Assembly: GCA_009692005.1 (NCBI GenBank)
Contig: SHZZ01000010.1
Location: 23,930-87,929, forward strand
Direction: 5' to 3'
Length of the DNA stretch: 64,000 nucleotides
Origin: Gemmataceae bacterium
GTDB lineage: Bacteria > Planctomycetota > Planctomycetia > Gemmatales > Gemmataceae
Made by a program: the position numbers and the translations under genes. Within the stretch, counting starts at the first letter, position 1. Each line of letters starts with the position of its first letter. Under the pieces are notes generated by a model. It searched no databases. It was not told where the DNA came from and saw only the letters and a list, made by a program, of their open reading frames with translations. Positions 52,650 to 61,605 of this stretch are shown in pieces.

Positions 52650-54221
52650 CTACTTTTTCAACTCACCTGGCCTTTTGCCTTGGTTTTCCCGAAGGGTTTT
52701 CAAATACCCGGTCAGAGAGATTTCGTTGCGAGCATTGCTCAAGTTGTAATGGATTGCTTCCAAAATCCAGTAGCGCAGCGCTGGGTTCATTTCCGCCAGG
52801 TTCATGGCGTAGCCGTTGGGCACAGTGCGGAAGAACTCCATCGATTTCTCGGGTTGATCTTGAAGGGCGTAGACAATACCCAACCCCACGCGCCCGACAA
52901 ACTGATAAGGGGCCAGTTTCTCGCAGCGGAGGAAAAGTTTTTCCGCCTCGTCGAGTTGGTGTTTGCCGAAATAAAGGATTCCCAGGTCAATACAAAGGCC
53001 GACGCCCCCGGCGCCGCCTTTTCCAGCCCCGTTAAGATTCAGGTACTGGTCGGCGGCGTCGCGAAGAGTCTCTTCCCTGCGGGAGTAATCGAACGGTTCC
53101 TCATCAGGGTCGAAGTTTCCAGGTAGAAGGGGCGGGAGATCGTTGTTGGGTTCAAGGGTCCAGGTGGCAACAAGAAGGCCGAACAGGGCCATGGCGGCCA
53201 AGACCACGATTCTTCGCAGCCAGGGGCCGGGAGTCCAGGATTTTGGCTGAAAAGGCTCGGTGGCCAGGGTGAAGCCGGGCAAGGGCTGCATCTCGCTCCA
53301 GCCGGGCAATCCAGCACTTTCCGCCCCTGCCATGGGGTGTGTTCGCGATAAAGTTTCCAGTTCTTTCAAAATCTCCACGAAGGATTGCGGCCTGGAGGCA
53401 ATGTCCACCGACATCATGCGCGTGATGAGTTGACAAAGAGGGCCGGGCAGATCCGGTCGGACCTTTTCCAGGAGTTCAGCTTCGCCCTTGACATGTTTCA
53501 AGGCCACTTCGAAGGCGTTTTCCCCGGAGTAGGGGGGCTTCCCGGCGAACATATGATACGCCGTCACTCCCAGAGAGTAGACATCGGTGCGGATATCGAC
53601 TTGCTTGCCTTCCACCTGCTCCGGCGCCATGTAAAGAGGCGTTCCCAAGGTCATGCCAGATTGGGTCAGGTTGAGTTGCTGTTGGCCTGCCAGGGTCCTG
53701 GCCAGTCCGAAATCGGCGACCTTGGCTTCGCCATTGCGAGTGAGGAGGATGTTATCGGGCTTGATATCGCGGTGAACAATGCCCAGTTCCCCCGCCCGCT
53801 TCAGCGCCGACGCCACCTGGCGCAAAATGGAAAGGCCGAGGGCCAGGTCAAGGGTGCCGCGAAAGCCTAGATATTCCCTCAGGTTGCGCCCTTCGACATA
53901 CTCCAGCGCCATGAAATGCCGCCCGGAGGCTTCACCAACGGCATGGACCGCGACGATGTTTGGGTGTGTGGCCTGGGCCACGGACTCAGCTTCTTTCTTG
54001 AAGCGCTGAAGGGCCTCGTGGTTTTCCGCCAGGTCGGGGCGCAGGAGTTTCAAGGCGACATTTCTCTTTAAGGAGAGCTGTTCCGCAAGGTAGACCTGCC
54101 CCATACCTCCATGGCCCAGGCTGCGCACCAGGCGGAAGTCGCCCAGAACCTGGCCGCTTAGATCCGATTCCATCCGGGTTGTGGAAAGAGGGCCTGCCAG
54201 AGAGGTATCGAAGGAACGCAT
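52650..54221 (-). CDS. Hanks-type Ser/Thr protein kinase with membrane anchor and TPR-like C-terminus
   Basis: The 523-residue product has a complete kinase domain (about 28-290). The glycine loop LGHGGMGQVYLAE is followed by K58 in VALKLL, HRDIKPDN at 150-157, DFGLA at 170-174 and APE at 199-201. A linker then leads to one transmembrane helix (about 337-355) and a C-terminal 165-residue region with TPR-like helices (GILYFGKHQLDEAEKLFLRC). The activation segment and all catalytic residues are intact, so it should be active. It follows the WD40 gene by 10 bases and reads the same way. Confidence 0.93.
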   Translation of the reverse strand: MRSFDTSLAGPLSTTRMESDLSGQVLGDFRLVRSLGHGGMGQVYLAEQLSLKRNVALKLLRPDLAENHEALQRFKKEAESVAQATHPNIVAVHAVGEASGRHFMALEYVEGRNLREYLGFRGTLDLALGLSILRQVASALKRAGELGIVHRDIKPDNILLTRNGEAKVADFGLARTLAGQQQLNLTQSGMTLGTPLYMAPEQVEGKQVDIRTDVYSLGVTAYHMFAGKPPYSGENAFEVALKHVKGEAELLEKVRPDLPGPLCQLITRMMSVDIASRPQSFVEILKELETLSRTHPMAGAESAGLPGWSEMQPLPGFTLATEPFQPKSWTPGPWLRRIVVLAAMALFGLLVATWTLEPNNDLPPLLPGNFDPDEEPFDYSRREETLRDAADQYLNLNGAGKGGAGGVGLCIDLGILYFGKHQLDEAEKLFLRCEKLAPYQFVGRVGLGIVYALQDQPEKSMEFFRTVPNGYAMNLAEMNPALRYWILEAIHYNLSNARNEISLTGYLKTLRENQGKRPGELKK

Positions 54222-54231
54222 GGCACCCCGG

Positions 54232-56097
54232 TTAATTCAAATCGAGGAACTGTCGCACATCGTATTGGCCGCAAGTTCCCCCAGGAGCGAGGAGGAACAA
54301 ATCGTTGCCCGAAGGGGAAAAGGCCAGGGCCTTCACTTTGAATTCCAATTCCATCGTGCCAAGGTGGTTGAACCCTGGGATGGCCCAAAAGCGGACGCGC
54401 TGGTCCTCGCCAGCAGTGGCCAGGAGGCTTCCACCCGGGCGAAAAGCCAGGGATGTGACGCGGTAATGCGGGTCGGCGATTTCCCCAGATTTCTCCCAGG
54501 AGGCCAGGTCCCATACCTCCACCTGGCTGCCCGGCCGGGCCAGCGCCAGATACTTTCCTCCAGGCGACACAGCCAGAAAGCCCGCCCCCATGTTCCATTC
54601 TTTTTTCTTGGCACGAGTTCTCACATCCCAGCAGATCACTTTTCCCTCGCGTTGGCTAGTGGCCATCCAATCTAAACCTGCGGCAATAAATCCTGATCCA
54701 TCTGAAAGAAAAGCCAGGGAGGTAATCGAGCAGCCGCCTGCGGCGTCGGGGAAAAACCCCAGCGGTTGATCCGCTTCCAGGTCGTACACTTGGACCGCGT
54801 CACCGAGAACGCTGCCCCAAGCCAGCAAGTCTCCCTTGGGGGAATAGGCAATGCTGGTGGCCGACGAAGGAATATTATCGACTATTTTTTGTAGTTTTTT
54901 GTCCGCAACTGACCACAGCCCCAGCGCCGGAAAGGTTTTCCCCCCAGCCTTGCCCGCGGGGGAAATGGCAAAAGAGGCGGCAATTTGCTCGCCGCTGGGC
55001 GAGAAGGCAAAAGCCTGCAGGGGCCCCGCGTCCTTCAAAGGCGGAAGTTTTTTACCCAGGGAAGCGTCCCACATCTCCAGGAATTCCCCAGGGTTCAGCC
55101 AGGCTAAAAGGTTGCCTTTGCAAATTTCCAGGTGAGAATTGCCCTGAGCCAGGCGCGATTGAACCATTTCACCGGGATGCTTCGCCAGCCGGATGAATTC
55201 AAACTTGTGTTTACCCGCCACGGCCAGGGTTTGCCCGCCAGGGGAAAACTCCAGGCGCGAGACTTCCTCCGACACTTCTCTGGCAGGCATGCATTCTTGA
55301 AAGGTATTCACATCCCAAGCGCGCACCAGGAAGTCGGAATCTGCGCTGGCCAGTTTCCCACCGTCGCGGCTGAGGGCCAAGGTCCTCACCTGCACCGCGT
55401 GGGTATTCAAAATCATGCGCGCCTTACCCGTAACCGTATCCCACACCCGAACCGTTGTATCCCAGGCGGCGGAGTACAGGGTCTTCCCATCCGGGCTCCA
55501 GACTAAAGCAGGGATGCGGTCTTTATGCCCGGACAGCTTGACCGCATGTTGCAGATTAGACGAATCGAGAATTAGAATCTGGCAGTCTTCGGTAGCAACG
55601 GCGATTTTTCCGCCGTCAGGGGAAAAGGCCAGGGCGCTGATTTCCAGCCGAGACAATTGCGCCTGGCACAGAGGTTCTTTCTCGGGAATTTTCCACAGGC
55701 GCACCCAGCCTTCGACATCACCGCTGGCGAGAACGCCCGGCTGCGAGGAAAAAGCCAGCGAGGTCAACCATGGGGTTGGGGCGCTAACCCAGCCTGGGTT
55801 TCCCCCTTGAAAATGAAATACTTGCACGGCGCGGGTTCCACCGCCCAGGAGCCTGCCAATGGGGTGGAAACGCCAGAGCGGCACCATCGGCTCGATTTCC
55901 TGTTTGCAAACCTCCAGCCCCGACTCGAGATTCCATTCCCGCAGCAACCCGTCCTCTTCCATGGTGAGAAGGGTTTGCTCTTTTAGGAAGGCAATGTCGG
56001 CAATTTCGCTTTCCACACGGAAGTGGGAAGAATCGAACACTTGGGTCAGGATACCCCCGGACTCCATTGGCAAATTCATCGAATAATCAGTGCGCAT
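54232..56097 (-). CDS. WD40 repeat protein
   Basis: The 621-residue product is made of repeated WD40 blades with patterns such as ALVWSPDGKTLYSAAWDTTVRVW and TSLAFRPGGSLLATAGEDQRVRFW, enough for two propellers. There is no signal peptide and no enzymatic motif, so it is likely a cytoplasmic scaffold. The first ATG is at 56097; M7 and M11 are alternatives. It precedes the kinase gene by 10 bases, which suggests it works with, or is a substrate platform for, that kinase. Confidence 0.9.
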   Translation of the reverse strand: MRTDYSMNLPMESGGILTQVFDSSHFRVESEIADIAFLKEQTLLTMEEDGLLREWNLESGLEVCKQEIEPMVPLWRFHPIGRLLGGGTRAVQVFHFQGGNPGWVSAPTPWLTSLAFSSQPGVLASGDVEGWVRLWKIPEKEPLCQAQLSRLEISALAFSPDGGKIAVATEDCQILILDSSNLQHAVKLSGHKDRIPALVWSPDGKTLYSAAWDTTVRVWDTVTGKARMILNTHAVQVRTLALSRDGGKLASADSDFLVRAWDVNTFQECMPAREVSEEVSRLEFSPGGQTLAVAGKHKFEFIRLAKHPGEMVQSRLAQGNSHLEICKGNLLAWLNPGEFLEMWDASLGKKLPPLKDAGPLQAFAFSPSGEQIAASFAISPAGKAGGKTFPALGLWSVADKKLQKIVDNIPSSATSIAYSPKGDLLAWGSVLGDAVQVYDLEADQPLGFFPDAAGGCSITSLAFLSDGSGFIAAGLDWMATSQREGKVICWDVRTRAKKKEWNMGAGFLAVSPGGKYLALARPGSQVEVWDLASWEKSGEIADPHYRVTSLAFRPGGSLLATAGEDQRVRFWAIPGFNHLGTMELEFKVKALAFSPSGNDLFLLAPGGTCGQYDVRQFLDLN

Positions 56098-56208
56098 GGT
56101 GGCCTGGCCCGCCTTCCCCTTGAATCACCTGGCATCGTAACGGAAAAAAGGTTTCCACGCATTCCCATTTCCAGGACAATTCCCTGGGGCAAGGGTGAGG
56201 AACAACGC

Positions 56209-57129
56209 ATGAATGGTGGAGAGCTGGAATTCATCGCCTGGCTGAGGGAGCGGACCCGCGCCGGTTCCGGGGTCGTGGCCGGCCCGGGGGATGACGCCGC
56301 CGTCGTCGATTGGAAAGATGGCAAACCCTGCCTGGTTACCACCGATATGCTGATGGACGGAACTTGCTTCGATTTAAAAGAGGCCGGGGCCTACCGGGTT
56401 GGGCGCAAGGCCATGAATGTCAACCTGAGTGATCTCGCAGCGATGGCTGGCATTCCCCGCGCCGCGGTCGTCAGTGTGGCGCTGCCAAAAGTCGGTGGAA
56501 TGGCGCTGGCCCAGACCCTTTTCCTGGGAATCGAATCCGCAGCCAGAGAATTCAATTGCCCCATAGTCGGGGGCGACACCAATTCCTGGAACGGCCCACT
56601 GGTCATCAGCATTACCCTTCTGGGCGTTCCCGGGCCTCGGGGTCCGGTGATGCGCGGCGGCGCCAAGGCTGGCGACCACCTTCTGGTGACCGGGCCGCTG
56701 GGAGGCAGCCTCCTGGGCAAGCACCTCGATTTTAAACCGCGGGTAAATGAAGCCCTGCGCCTGGCCCAACTGGCCGACCTGCACGCCGCCATTGACATTA
56801 GCGACGGCTTGGCTCTTGACCTGCGCCGCCTGTGCGGCGAAAGTAGATGTGGAGCCCGCTTGCACGCCGGTTGGATTCCCCTGTCGGCCGAGGCGGGCCA
56901 AATGGCCGATGGCAAGACTCCCGTGGAACATGCCCTGGGAGACGGGGAGGATTTTGAGCTGTTGCTGGCGGTCAGCCCGATTGACGCTAGCCGCTTGCTC
57001 CAGACCCAACCCCTGGAAGGCATCACCCTGACGCGGGTCGGGGAGATTCTAAAAGAAGGTTTTTTCCTCGAGGTCAACGGGGAAGACACGCCGCTCGACC
57101 CGGCGGGTTATTCGCATTCACTTGGTTAA
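56209..57129 (+). CDS. thiL: Thiamine-monophosphate kinase
   Basis: The 306-residue product fits ThiL, which phosphorylates thiamine phosphate to the diphosphate. It shows VAGPGDDAAVVDW, TTDMLMDGTCFDL, VNLSDLAAMAG, IVGGDTNSWNGPLVISITLLG and AIDISDGLALDLRRLC. The ATG at 56209, with GAGG eight bases upstream, gives the standard N-terminus; the open frame begins at 56023 but its start overlaps the divergent WD40 gene. The 111-base divergent gap to the WD40 gene holds both promoters. Confidence 0.94.
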   Translation: MNGGELEFIAWLRERTRAGSGVVAGPGDDAAVVDWKDGKPCLVTTDMLMDGTCFDLKEAGAYRVGRKAMNVNLSDLAAMAGIPRAAVVSVALPKVGGMALAQTLFLGIESAAREFNCPIVGGDTNSWNGPLVISITLLGVPGPRGPVMRGGAKAGDHLLVTGPLGGSLLGKHLDFKPRVNEALRLAQLADLHAAIDISDGLALDLRRLCGESRCGARLHAGWIPLSAEAGQMADGKTPVEHALGDGEDFELLLAVSPIDASRLLQTQPLEGITLTRVGEILKEGFFLEVNGEDTPLDPAGYSHSLG

Positions 57130-57150
57130 TGGTAAAGGACAGTGACCTTC

Positions 57151-58422
57151 ATGGGCAAAATAGCAATCACCAGCGGGCTCCTTTTATCTCTGGCCGCCTT
57201 GGCGCAAGCGGAGGACTGGCCGGCCTGGCGTGGCCCCACAGGGGAAGGAATATCCAAAGAAACCAACTTGCCCTCCCGCTGGAGCCGGGATGAGAATATC
57301 CGCTTCCGCACGGCCATCCCCGGGCGAGGGCATTCCTCACCCATCATTCATGGCGACCGCATTCTGCTCACCACTTGCTCCGAGGGCAAAAACGAACGCC
57401 GCTTACTCTGCCTTGACCGGGTTTCCGGAAAAATCCTGTGGGACAAGCTCGTACTCTCTTCCCCACTGGAAAAGAAACATTCTGAAAACAGCTTTTCCTC
57501 CGCCACTCCCGCCACCGATGGCAAAAGCATCTGGCTGACTTTCATGGACTTTCCCGAGGTGCGGCTCTACTCCTTTGACATGGAGGGGAAAAAACAGTGG
57601 GAAAAAAACCCGGGCAAGCTCCTTTCCAGGCATGGCTTCTGCTCCTCGCCCGTCCTGCACAAGAACCTGGTAATTCTCAACTGCGACCAGGATGCCGACG
57701 GTTTCCTCGTGGCCGTGGATAAAGCCACGGGCAAGGAGATTTGGCGCGTCGATCGGCCCAACAAGACCCGCAGTTATTGCACTCCTGTTCTTATCCGTGA
57801 TCCGAAAGATCCTTCCATTACACAACTGGTTCTCTCCGGCAGCAAGTGCGTCACCGGTTACGATGCCAGCAATGGCAAACTCCTGTGGATCATCGATGGG
57901 CCGACAGAACAGTATGTTGCCAGCCTGGTTTTCGAAAAAAACCTGCTTTTCCTGACCACCGGTTTTCCCGAGTACCACCTCATGGGCATCGATCCCAGGG
58001 GGCGCGGGAATGTCACCAAGACGCATGTGGCCTGGCACATTCCCCACAAGGAAAACGGGCCCAAAGGCGCTTCCTATGTCCCTTCTCCGCTGGCGCATGA
58101 TGGCCATTTCTTTGTCGTTTCAGATGTTGGATATTTAGGATGCGTTGAATCCCTTACTGGGAAACGGCTGTGGCTGGAGAAACTCGGGCGCAAGCATCAT
58201 GCCTCGCCGGTGTACGGCGACGGGAAGTTTTATATCCCCGATGACGAGGGCGTCACCTGGGTGATTCGGGCCGGGAACAAATTCGAAGTGCTGGCCAAGA
58301 ACCCGCTGGGAGAAATGTGCTACGCGTCTCCCGCCATTTCTCAGGGCGAGATTTTTATGCGCACCTGGGATGCCCTGTACTGTATTTCGGAAAAAGGGAA
58401 GTCGGCAAAAACAGGCAAGTAA
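57151..58422 (+). CDS. Secreted PQQ-like beta-propeller protein (paralogue)
   Basis: The 423-residue product has a signal peptide (MGKIAITSGLLLSLAALAQAE) and then DWPAWRGPTGEG, the same opening as the propeller protein at 13366. Blade repeats include CLDRVSGKILWDKLV, AVDKATGKEIWRVDRPNK and GYDASNGKLLWII. AAGGA lies about nine bases before the ATG at 57151; a GTG three codons earlier is less likely. No catalytic residues are recognisable. It lies 12 bases before a thiolase gene reading the same way, although a functional link is not obvious. Confidence 0.85.
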   Translation: MGKIAITSGLLLSLAALAQAEDWPAWRGPTGEGISKETNLPSRWSRDENIRFRTAIPGRGHSSPIIHGDRILLTTCSEGKNERRLLCLDRVSGKILWDKLVLSSPLEKKHSENSFSSATPATDGKSIWLTFMDFPEVRLYSFDMEGKKQWEKNPGKLLSRHGFCSSPVLHKNLVILNCDQDADGFLVAVDKATGKEIWRVDRPNKTRSYCTPVLIRDPKDPSITQLVLSGSKCVTGYDASNGKLLWIIDGPTEQYVASLVFEKNLLFLTTGFPEYHLMGIDPRGRGNVTKTHVAWHIPHKENGPKGASYVPSPLAHDGHFFVVSDVGYLGCVESLTGKRLWLEKLGRKHHASPVYGDGKFYIPDDEGVTWVIRAGNKFEVLAKNPLGEMCYASPAISQGEIFMRTWDALYCISEKGKSAKTGK

Positions 58423-58434
58423 GGCGGGTTTATC

Positions 58435-59589
58435 ATGGGCGAAGCCTGGATTGTCGAAGCTGTGCGCAGCCCCGTTGCGCGCGCTGACCCGCAAAAAGGC
58501 GCATTCCGCCATGTCCGCCCGGACGATCTTGCAGGCAATGTCCTTGCTTCCCTGGTTGCAAGGGCCAAGGCGAATCCAGCCCTCATCGAGGATGTCCTGC
58601 TCGGCTGCGTCAGGCAACAAGGAGAGCAAGGGTTCAACATAGCCCGGCAGGCGGTGCTGCTGGCGGGGTTTCCTCAGGAAGTATGCGGTGTCACAGTCAA
58701 CCGCAATTGCGGCTCTTCCCTGGAAGCTCTGCACCAGGCAGCCAGGGCCATTCGGGCGGGCGAGGCAGACTTGCTCATCGCGGGAGGCGTGGAGCACTTG
58801 GACCGCGCCGGCTGGGAGGTTCGACCAGATTTGTCCCCGGCCATGCTGCAAAGGTTTCCAGCAGACTCCTTCCACATGGGACTGATTTGCGAGTTCCTCG
58901 GAAGAGAAAAGGGGATCTCCAGAGCAGAGCAAGACGAATTCGCGCAGAGGAGCCATGAAAAAGCCGCCGCCGCCACGAAAGCAGGCTTGTTTCAAGATGA
59001 GATCATCCCCATCCTTGGCCATGCGCCCGAGGGGGCCAGCACCCGCATCAGCCAGGACCAGACGATTCGTTTAGGGTCCACCCTGGCAGCGCTGGCGGAT
59101 TTGAAACCCGCGTTCCTTCCCGAGGGGACCATCACCGCGGGAAACGCCAGCCCGTTAAGCGTAGGAGCGGCGGCCATCCTGCTTGCTTCCGAGAAAAAGT
59201 GCCAGGAGCTGGGGGTGAAGCCGGTGGCGCGGGTCACAGCCATGGCCGTGACTGGCATTGATCCCTTGCACATGGGCCTTGGCCCAGTGTCAGCCATGCA
59301 AAAAGTCGTGCAAAAGGCCGGGCTGACCATGGAACAGGTCGAGATAATCGAGATCAACGAGGCATTCGCCGTGCAAACCCTGGCCGTGGTGAAGGAGCTT
59401 TCCCTGCCCATGGAAAAAGTGAACCAATGGGGCGGGGCTATCGCACTGGGGCACCCCCTGGGCGCCACCGGAGCGAGAATGACCACGACCGCGGTCCATG
59501 CCATGAAACGGACCGGCGCCCGCTTCGCTCTGCTGGCCATGTGCATCGGCGGCGGCCAGGGCATGGCCACGCTGTTGGAAAAAGCCTAA
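58435..59589 (+). CDS. Thiolase family protein (acetyl-CoA C-acyltransferase)
   Basis: The 384-residue product carries the thiolase active-site residues: C92 in VNRNCGSSLEAL, H340 in GHPLGATGAR and C370 in CIGGGQG, with GNASPLSVGAAA between. It makes or breaks beta-ketoacyl-CoA, either in beta-oxidation or for acetoacetyl-CoA synthesis. The sequence alone does not decide the chain length. No fadB-like partner is adjacent. It starts 12 bases after the PQQ-propeller gene. Confidence 0.93.
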   Translation: MGEAWIVEAVRSPVARADPQKGAFRHVRPDDLAGNVLASLVARAKANPALIEDVLLGCVRQQGEQGFNIARQAVLLAGFPQEVCGVTVNRNCGSSLEALHQAARAIRAGEADLLIAGGVEHLDRAGWEVRPDLSPAMLQRFPADSFHMGLICEFLGREKGISRAEQDEFAQRSHEKAAAATKAGLFQDEIIPILGHAPEGASTRISQDQTIRLGSTLAALADLKPAFLPEGTITAGNASPLSVGAAAILLASEKKCQELGVKPVARVTAMAVTGIDPLHMGLGPVSAMQKVVQKAGLTMEQVEIIEINEAFAVQTLAVVKELSLPMEKVNQWGGAIALGHPLGATGARMTTTAVHAMKRTGARFALLAMCIGGGQGMATLLEKA

Positions 59590-59654
59590 CACTCAGAGTC
59601 AATTCCGTTCACTTGACCATAAGTCCCAGCCGGGCAATACCTTAAGTTTAGTTT

Positions 59655-59772
59655 TAACCAAGGTCTCAAGCAGGCTGTCAAAGACAGGTCCGCCGGAACA
59701 TCCGAGGCCCCAACCGACCCGGCTTTTTCTTCCCCGGGAACGCCAGGCTCCAGCCTGGCAGATTGATAGGCA
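59655..59772 (-). repeat. Dispersed multi-hairpin repeat, copy E (left half missing)
   Basis: On the minus strand it reads ATCAATCT, GCCAGGCT/AGCCTGGC, GTTCCCGGGG, GGGGCCTCGGATGTTCCGGCGGACC and GAGACCTTGGTT, matching the right half of copy D. The first hairpin and the second arm of the 13-bp hairpin are absent. Confidence 0.75.
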
Positions 59773-59795
59773 AGAAAACACCACCTCTGAATACT

Positions 59796-60494
59796 CTAAT
59801 TATCGCTAAACTGGCAGGGATACTTGCGCAGGTTGGAAGGAAAGGGGGTAGCTTCACGGGGCAAGGGAGGCAGCCTTTTCACCTGCGAAATGAGCAAGCC
59901 CGCACGGTCTTCCACATCCAACATTTCCAACAGCTCCATCTTGACCGAGCAATCTATTGGCAAAGCAAAGCTGAAGATATCGCACAAATTGCCCAGGGTC
60001 AGGTCGCCTTTCAGGAGTTTCAGGATTTGATCGCGGGAAGCTTCGTGACCGCTGAACCATGCCGCCATGCGCTCGCCGAGTTCCTCTCTCAGTTCCCTGG
60101 CCGACGCGACCGACACGGGGGGAATATCCTGCAAGACTTCCACCCTGGCCAGGCGGTACGGTTTCCCGGACTTCACCTCTTGCAAGATTCTGGCGCGGGC
60201 CACCCCATGCAATAAAAGATTAAAGCGGCCGTTGGGGAGTCTATCCTCCTGGAAGATCCTTCCCAGGCACAATGTGGGGCGGATGGACTGGAAAACGGAA
60301 GGGGAGTGGGACTTGTTGGTCAAGGCCATGGCGATCAAGCGGTCGTGGGCGAGGGCGTCGGCGGTGAGTTCCTTGTAGCGCCCTTCGAAAATGTGCAACG
60401 GCTGAATTACCCCAGGAAACAAAACCACATTGGCCAGGGGAAAGAGTTTGGCCAACCCGTTGAAATCGTCCAATGAGAAGTGGTCGTCGGACAT
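59796..60494 (-). CDS. LON peptidase substrate-binding (Lon-N) domain protein
   Basis: The 232-residue product is a stand-alone Lon N-terminal domain. The N-terminal beta part shows FPLANVVLFPGVIQPLHIFEGRY, the defining motif, then the CLGRIFQEDRLPNGRFNLLLHGVAR strand pair. A helical C-terminus follows (LCDIFSFALPIDCSVKMELLEMLD). No ATPase or protease domain is present. Such proteins are thought to bind peptides or proteins, but the role is not established. It is divergent from the following gene. Confidence 0.88.
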   Translation of the reverse strand: MSDDHFSLDDFNGLAKLFPLANVVLFPGVIQPLHIFEGRYKELTADALAHDRLIAMALTNKSHSPSVFQSIRPTLCLGRIFQEDRLPNGRFNLLLHGVARARILQEVKSGKPYRLARVEVLQDIPPVSVASARELREELGERMAAWFSGHEASRDQILKLLKGDLTLGNLCDIFSFALPIDCSVKMELLEMLDVEDRAGLLISQVKRLPPLPREATPFPSNLRKYPCQFSDN

Positions 60495-60591
60495 CGCAGC
60501 CCATTTCCCTTCAGTTTCCCGGTACTAAGTATTATAACCATGATGGCAATGGAAGTAACGGTGGTTGCCTGGAACAATCCTGAGTAAAAGA

Positions 60592-61605
60592 ATGGCTTTA
60601 AAAGCGGAAACACTGGAGCGTTTTTGCCAATCGCTGGGGCGGACCCTTGGCGCTGGCATTGCTGCTCCAAAGGCGATGCGGCTGGAAGGGAAAAAAGGCA
60701 GCCGTTTAGGCGTCGCAGCCAACGCCATTGCCGATGCACTCGAGGGGGGAGATTCCTTCACCGTCGCTTTTTCCCGACACAAGGAGCTATTCCCCTCGCT
60801 GATGCTGGCGATGATCGAAGCGGGGGAGGAAAGCGGCAACATGGCCGAAGTCCTGCGGGAACTGGGAAAACACTTCGGCGTCCTCGCCCGCTTGAGCAGG
60901 CAACTGAAGGCCAAGATCCTTTTGCCCCTCATGCAACTTGGCTTCGCCATTCTCACTGTGACCATTTTGATCCTGGTCATGGGGTTTTTACCCGTCAATC
61001 AGCAAGGGGGGAGTTACGATCCGCTCGGCTGGGGACTTTCCGGCCCTGGCGGAGCCGTGTTGTTCCTGGCGCTTACTGCTGGAACCCTGGCGGGCCTCTT
61101 TTTTCTTTGGAAAACCGCTCTCGCCAATTCCAAACTCAGGGCCTCTCTCCTGCAGTTGTGCAATTGGATCCCGTTCCTATCCGATTACCTGAGGGAAAGC
61201 GCCCTCGGTCACTTCTCCATTGGCTTGGCCATGACCCTGGACTCCGCCATATCCATTAAAAAGGCCCTGCGACTCAGCCTGGATGCCACGGCCAACGAAT
61301 ACTTCAAGAGTTCTTGTGAGAAAGCTCAAACGGCGGTAAAGCGCGGCAGCACCCTGACCCAGGCCCTGGCGGATTGCCAGGTCTTTCCCGAAGAGTTTCT
61401 CGCACAGATTGAAGTGGCCGAGGAGTCTGGCTCCATACCCGAGGTGTGTCAACGGCTGGCCGCGCACCACAACGAAGAAGCCAGCCGCCACCTGGCCTTT
61501 CTTTTCAACGCTGCAGGCGTGGCAGTCTGGCTGGGGGTCGCCTTTTTCATCGTCAAAATTATCTTCAACCTCTATGGCGGCTACATCAACGCCCTGGGGG
61601 CTTGA
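60592..61605 (+). CDS. Type II secretion system F family protein (GspF/PilC-like), solitary
   Basis: The 337-residue product has two T2SSF repeats, each with the typical E-A/E-E-S-G motif (MIEAGEESGNMAEVL near 85 and IEVAEESGSIPEVCQRLA near 270). Membrane segments are LMQLGFAILTVTILILVMGF, AVLFLALTAGTLAGLFFLW and AVWLGVAFFIVKIIFNLY. GspF is the inner-membrane platform of type II secretion or type IV pilus systems. No GspE ATPase or pilin is adjacent in the window. The ATG at 60592 is chosen by length and family start. Its 3' end overlaps the end of the convergent glycosyltransferase gene by 20 bases. Confidence 0.85.
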   Translation: MALKAETLERFCQSLGRTLGAGIAAPKAMRLEGKKGSRLGVAANAIADALEGGDSFTVAFSRHKELFPSLMLAMIEAGEESGNMAEVLRELGKHFGVLARLSRQLKAKILLPLMQLGFAILTVTILILVMGFLPVNQQGGSYDPLGWGLSGPGGAVLFLALTAGTLAGLFFLWKTALANSKLRASLLQLCNWIPFLSDYLRESALGHFSIGLAMTLDSAISIKKALRLSLDATANEYFKSSCEKAQTAVKRGSTLTQALADCQVFPEEFLAQIEVAEESGSIPEVCQRLAAHHNEEASRHLAFLFNAAGVAVWLGVAFFIVKIIFNLYGGYINALGA

